Positions 60,579 through 64,000 of a DNA stretch of 64,000 bases are shown in pieces. The stretch lies in NCBI GenBank assembly GCA_942492115.1, contig CALODL010000022.1, positions 164,931-228,930 of the forward strand, written 5' to 3'. A program made the translations under genes and the position numbers. The DNA comes from CALODL01 sp942492115 (GTDB lineage Bacteria; Planctomycetota; Phycisphaerae; UBA1845; CAIVHJ01). Below the pieces are notes generated by a model. It saw only the letters and a list, made by a program, of their open reading frames with translations. It searched no databases and had not been told where the DNA came from. How positions within the stretch are numbered: position 1 is the first letter of the stretch; each line of letters starts with the position of its first letter.

Positions 60579-63500
60579 TCAGCGACTGCTGCGCGGTTTG
60601 ACCTCCACAGTCGCTGGAGTAGTGGATCGGACCGTGATCTTGCCGTTCGCCGGCGTAGCGAACAGGTATGTCCGTTGGCCCGGATCGCGGTCGTCATGCA
60701 TCAGGTTGATCATGAACCGTCCGCGCGCCTCAGGTGCGGCCTGGAACACGAATGTTGCCAGATAGACATCGCCGACGGCAATTCCGGCTGTGTCGAGACC
60801 GGCAACCATCTGTCCGGTACCGGCATTGAATGCGTCCCAGCGGGCCAGGCCGGCAAACGCAGCGTCCTTGCGTTCGTCGATGGCGATATCGACCAGGCGC
60901 AATCCCCCGCGACGGCCGCCTGTTGCGGCAACGTGCAACTGGTAGCCGCGCAGGTCGCCGGTTCCTCCGAACAGGTACACATCGACCTCGACCAACCCGC
61001 CGGGACGGATGGCACGTGCCCGCGGTGCGAGTACGACATCCACGGCATCCACAACGAGCGGTTCTACGTCGAACGCCGGCGCCGGCTCGCCATCGAGCGG
61101 GCAACTGCACGCGGTCGTACCTCCAAAGGCATTCAATGCCGCGAAGGCATCATTGCCATCGCACACCCCATCGGGGCTGCACGATCCGAACTGCCCACCC
61201 GCATCGACGTTGAACGCGGTGGGGGGATCCGTTTCGCAGGGGAAACCGCCCACGCTGTTCGGGTCGGTGTTGGCAAAGCAGTTGAGGGCGGCGAAGCGGT
61301 CGTTGCCATCGGCCGTGCCATCGGGCGGGCACGCCCCGAACTGGCCGCCCATATCGGCGAAGACCACGGCGGTGCCGACGCAGGCGCCGGGTTCACACGC
61401 CCACCACATACAGCCGTCGTCACGGACGTTATCCCCGTCGAGATCTGCACAGTCAGCGAACCCTTTGCATGGCGTGACCTCGCATTCATCGGGAACACCG
61501 CTGCGATCGTCGTCACTGGAGAAGCCCGAGTCGATGTCGCAGCTGTCGGGGACACCGTTGATATTGCAGTCCGGCACCAGCCCGTCGGCGACGGCGCACA
61601 CATCACCAACGAGATCATCGTCGCAATCGGTCTGGTCGGCGTTGGGCAGGTTCGGGCAGTTGTCCACAGAAGAGCACACTGTGTCATTATCGGGGTCATC
61701 CGGGTTGTCCAGTGGGCAGGGGTCGCTGAGATCGCAGATGCCGTCGGCATCGGTGTCCAGCCCATCACTGGCGGCATCGTTATCCGGGAGCGGCCCGAAG
61801 CCGTCCACACCGACCGCACAATCGTCACAACCATCGCCGTCCGCGTCGGCACATGCGGCCGGGTCGAGCGGATCGAGGTCGACGTCATCATCGACGCCGT
61901 CGTTGTCATCATCCGCATCGCACCCATCGAGCGTACCATCGGCGTCGGTATCCGCCCCGCAGGCCGAGTCGAGGCCCAGAAATGCGCCGCCTGCCGCAGT
62001 ACAGTCGGGTTCGGCCTGGGTATCGACGCAGCCGCTGTCAACCATGCAGCAGGCCCCGATGTCGGCCGGTTCGGCCGGTTCGATACCGCCGCCACCGACG
62101 GTGTCGACGATGTCGACGCCGCTTTCGGGATTGGTTGGGTCGGCGGGAATCGAGTTGACGTAATAGACATTCATCCCGGCGACATCGACGGTCACGCCCG
62201 GCTCGAGCACGAGGTTCTGGATGTAAACGGCCTCGCCGCCGGGGCCAGGCGAGTTGTCGAAGTTGTCGACGAACTGCACGGCTGTCGCCGTCGGGCCGAT
62301 GATCAACTCGCCGATGACGAAGGCATCCGGGTCGAGCGGGTTGAACTCGGCGCCGGTATCGGCGCCCAGCAGTTCGATGGCCTGTGGCCCATCTTCGGGC
62401 AAGCCGACGAATTGCAACGTGGCCTGTGACAGGTCGAAGCGAGCGGGATCATCGATGGCCACGGCAAAATCGCCTCCGACTCGAAGAGTCCCATCGCCCA
62501 TGTTCAACGTCGCCGAGGGACTGAGGCTAAGGTCTCCAAGGACAGCCAAGCCAGTTTCGGTGGGCGCCACGCCTGGAGGATCGGGCGCGGGGCCCGGATC
62601 ACACAATCCGATTTCAGTGTCGCCGGTCAAGTTTCCGGTGGCCGTCAGGATGCCGTTCTGCAAGCATGTCGTGCCCGAATTGTGGTAATCGCCGACGATC
62701 ACCGTGTCGGCCTGGATGGTCACCGCACCGTTGTTCGTAAAGTTGCCGTTGTACTGGCCGAAGCCCTGCCAGGCGCCCATATTGTCAAAGGCAATGGCGC
62801 CGACAGCGGCCCCCCACGAGGTGACTGCTCCGTAATTGACCAGCGGTTGTTGTTGGATGTCGACCACTGCGGCAGTATCAAACGTTGCGGTGCCGCCTGC
62901 GGCCACGGCGAGGCCGCTGCCCACAACAACGCGGTCGCCAAAATCGACCAGCAGGTCACCTTGGATGGTCAATGAGGCATTCGTGCTCGACAACAACGCC
63001 GACTCATCCGCAAGGACGTAGTTGCCACCGACGGGTTGAGTCAGTGGGCCGGTACTGCGTAGCGTGATTTCCTTGTTGGCGAAGTTGATACTGGACGATT
63101 CGCCAAAAGCATTGACGGAGGCGAGCAGTTCATCGCCATCGACTGCGTCGGAAATCGCCGCGGGGATGGTCATGTATGCGGTGCCTTGTGTAACGTTGAG
63201 TACTTCGGCAGCACCGCCATGGAACTCATACGCGCCCATGTCGATGGTCGACGTGCCGTTGCCATCAGCATCAGCCAATCGATCATTACCGTCGAGGTCT
63301 TTGGGGCCATCAGGAATTACACTCCCACCGATCTCAATACAGGGGGATAGTGCACTGAGTCTCAGGTTGTCGTCCGCTGTGCCGATGGTTCCATCCGCTC
63401 CAGCAGGGTCCACAAAGTGAGGGTCAAGGTTAATGTTGTTCGTTCCACTTGCCCCGCCCTTGATGTTGGAGTGTGTTACAGTCAAATTGCTGTTGATATT

Positions 63501-64000
63501 AACGATGCTCTCGCCAGACTGAGGCCAAACAATCGAATTGGACATAAACAGGTTCGCGCTCCCGCCGAATCCCCCAAGCGCCGTCATGTGGATGGCGATG
63601 GGTGTTGGGATACCAGGGCAGGTATTGGACCCGAACGTACTATTGAGTATGCGCGCATCGTCGGAACAGCACTGATTCTGGCCAACGGTATTGAAGAACA
63701 CAGACTCCGCACAATTGTCAACAAACAGGCTGTTTTCGACACTCACGCTCGAGCCGACGTTGCAGATGGCCGCACCCAGTCCCGGGGCGGCCCCCTCCAG
63801 GGCGGCATTCCCCGTGAAGACACAACGATCAATAACAGGGACAGATGTCGAACCTTTAACATAAATGGCACCGCCGGCGCCGCCGTGACTGCCCGAGGCA
63901 AGATTGTTCTCAAAAGTACAGTCAATAACATAAGCGTTACTGTCATCCAAATGCAGTGCGCCACCGTACGCGAAATGAAGGAAGGAGCCAGATCCTTGTG
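60579..64000 (-). CDS. Right-handed beta-helix surface protein with dockerin/cohesin-like end (N-terminus cut)
   Basis: The frame is open to the right edge, so the N-terminus is missing; 1139 residues are seen. The visible N-terminal part has beta-helix coils (GGAIYVKGS, DRCVFTGN, VENSLFVDN). It is followed by a beta-rich region with repeated GDL-type strands (LTIQGDLLVDFGDRVVVGSGL). A TSP3-like calcium stretch (DADGTLDGCDADDDNDGVDDD) comes next. Two dockerin-like units follow, DGTADGNDRFAALNCFANTD and DGVCDGNDAFAALNAFGG. The cohesin-like ~150-aa end (VDVYLFGGTGDLRGYQLHV) matches the C-terminus of the protein at 41125. It is a large cell-surface protein, possibly an adhesin or polysaccharide binder. 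Confidence 0.88.
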   Translation of the reverse strand, partial: QGSGSFLHFAYGGALHLDDSNAYVIDCTFENNLASGSHGGAGGAIYVKGSTSVPVIDRCVFTGNAALEGAAPGLGAAICNVGSSVSVENSLFVDNCAESVFFNTVGQNQCCSDDARILNSTFGSNTCPGIPTPIAIHMTALGGFGGSANLFMSNSIVWPQSGESIVNINSNLTVTHSNIKGGASGTNNINLDPHFVDPAGADGTIGTADDNLRLSALSPCIEIGGSVIPDGPKDLDGNDRLADADGNGTSTIDMGAYEFHGGAAEVLNVTQGTAYMTIPAAISDAVDGDELLASVNAFGESSSINFANKEITLRSTGPLTQPVGGNYVLADESALLSSTNASLTIQGDLLVDFGDRVVVGSGLAVAAGGTATFDTAAVVDIQQQPLVNYGAVTSWGAAVGAIAFDNMGAWQGFGQYNGNFTNNGAVTIQADTVIVGDYHNSGTTCLQNGILTATGNLTGDTEIGLCDPGPAPDPPGVAPTETGLAVLGDLSLSPSATLNMGDGTLRVGGDFAVAIDDPARFDLSQATLQFVGLPEDGPQAIELLGADTGAEFNPLDPDAFVIGELIIGPTATAVQFVDNFDNSPGPGGEAVYIQNLVLEPGVTVDVAGMNVYYVNSIPADPTNPESGVDIVDTVGGGGIEPAEPADIGACCMVDSGCVDTQAEPDCTAAGGAFLGLDSACGADTDADGTLDGCDADDDNDGVDDDVDLDPLDPAACADADGDGCDDCAVGVDGFGPLPDNDAASDGLDTDADGICDLSDPCPLDNPDDPDNDTVCSSVDNCPNLPNADQTDCDDDLVGDVCAVADGLVPDCNINGVPDSCDIDSGFSSDDDRSGVPDECEVTPCKGFADCADLDGDNVRDDGCMWWACEPGACVGTAVVFADMGGQFGACPPDGTADGNDRFAALNCFANTDPNSVGGFPCETDPPTAFNVDAGGQFGSCSPDGVCDGNDAFAALNAFGGTTACSCPLDGEPAPAFDVEPLVVDAVDVVLAPRARAIRPGGLVEVDVYLFGGTGDLRGYQLHVAATGGRRGGLRLVDIAIDERKDAAFAGLARWDAFNAGTGQMVAGLDTAGIAVGDVYLATFVFQAAPEARGRFMINLMHDDRDPGQRTYLFATPANGKITVRSTTPATVEVKPRSSR

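Noticed and set aside
60675..62429. 584-aa plus-strand open frame
   Set aside because: Mirror frame of the beta-helix/dockerin gene; no start signal or domain.

Overview
The window looks like a Planctomycetota chromosome, probably a Phycisphaerae-like lineage. The evidence is ECF sigma factors paired with Ser/Thr protein kinases, a zinc ribbon with the planctomycete-style CxYxLRGL...RCPECG signature, large secreted proteins with DCNxNGxPDxCD repeats and double EF-hand (dockerin-like) modules, FG-GAP/UnbV proteins, many GTG starts and a high G+C content. The lineage is inferred from gene content only.

Layout. 1-4.4 kb: a partial secreted protein, an ECF sigma factor translationally coupled to a kinase-TPR receptor, and a STAS protein. 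4.5-9.9 kb: a cysteine-synthase-family enzyme and the RNA-repair locus rtcR / rtcB-rtcA, with a textbook sigma-54 promoter before rtcB. 10-11.6 kb: an overlapping sigma / anti-sigma / periplasmic-sensor operon. 11.6-16.1 kb: an S9D-type peptidase, a SnoaL-like lipoprotein and a YCF48-like propeller. 16.3-21.2 kb: a stress-type cluster (dodecin, triple-BON protein, zinc ribbon plus DUF2383-like bundle) next to an NtrC-type two-component system. Two sigma-54 promoters here each carry the same upstream dyad, GCGACA-N3-TGTCGC, which suggests a small regulon.

21.9-31.3 kb is a ghost genomic island. A 105-bp exact direct repeat, made of the 3' half of tRNA-Arg(CCU) plus 63 bp downstream, frames 9.2 kb of visibly less G+C-rich DNA. 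The tRNA is intact on the right and only its 3' half remains on the left. The island holds three unrecognised exported or membrane proteins and an IS66 element. An ISL3-family element sits inside the IS66 between tnpB and tnpC, with an 8-T target duplication. No integrase is visible. IS66 abuts the right repeat with no target duplication, so an IS-driven deletion probably removed it.

31.6-46.7 kb: a beta-lactamase-fold hydrolase, a DUF6265-like protein, a second sigma/kinase pair, an S74 fibre-like protein, a dockerin/cohesin-like protein, a nucleotidyltransferase plus small partner gene framed by duplicated hairpins, decayed pieces of two more kinases, a kinase fused to an FGE-sulfatase domain, and a truncated glycosyltransferase. 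46.9-64 kb is almost entirely giant cell-surface proteins (a calcium-binding TSP3 lipoprotein of 1806 aa, a Cys-rich Asp-rich lipoprotein, a P-domain protein with a triplicated beta module, an FG-GAP/UnbV protein, an OmpA lipoprotein, and a right-truncated beta-helix/dockerin protein). These probably build and sense the cell surface together with the kinases.
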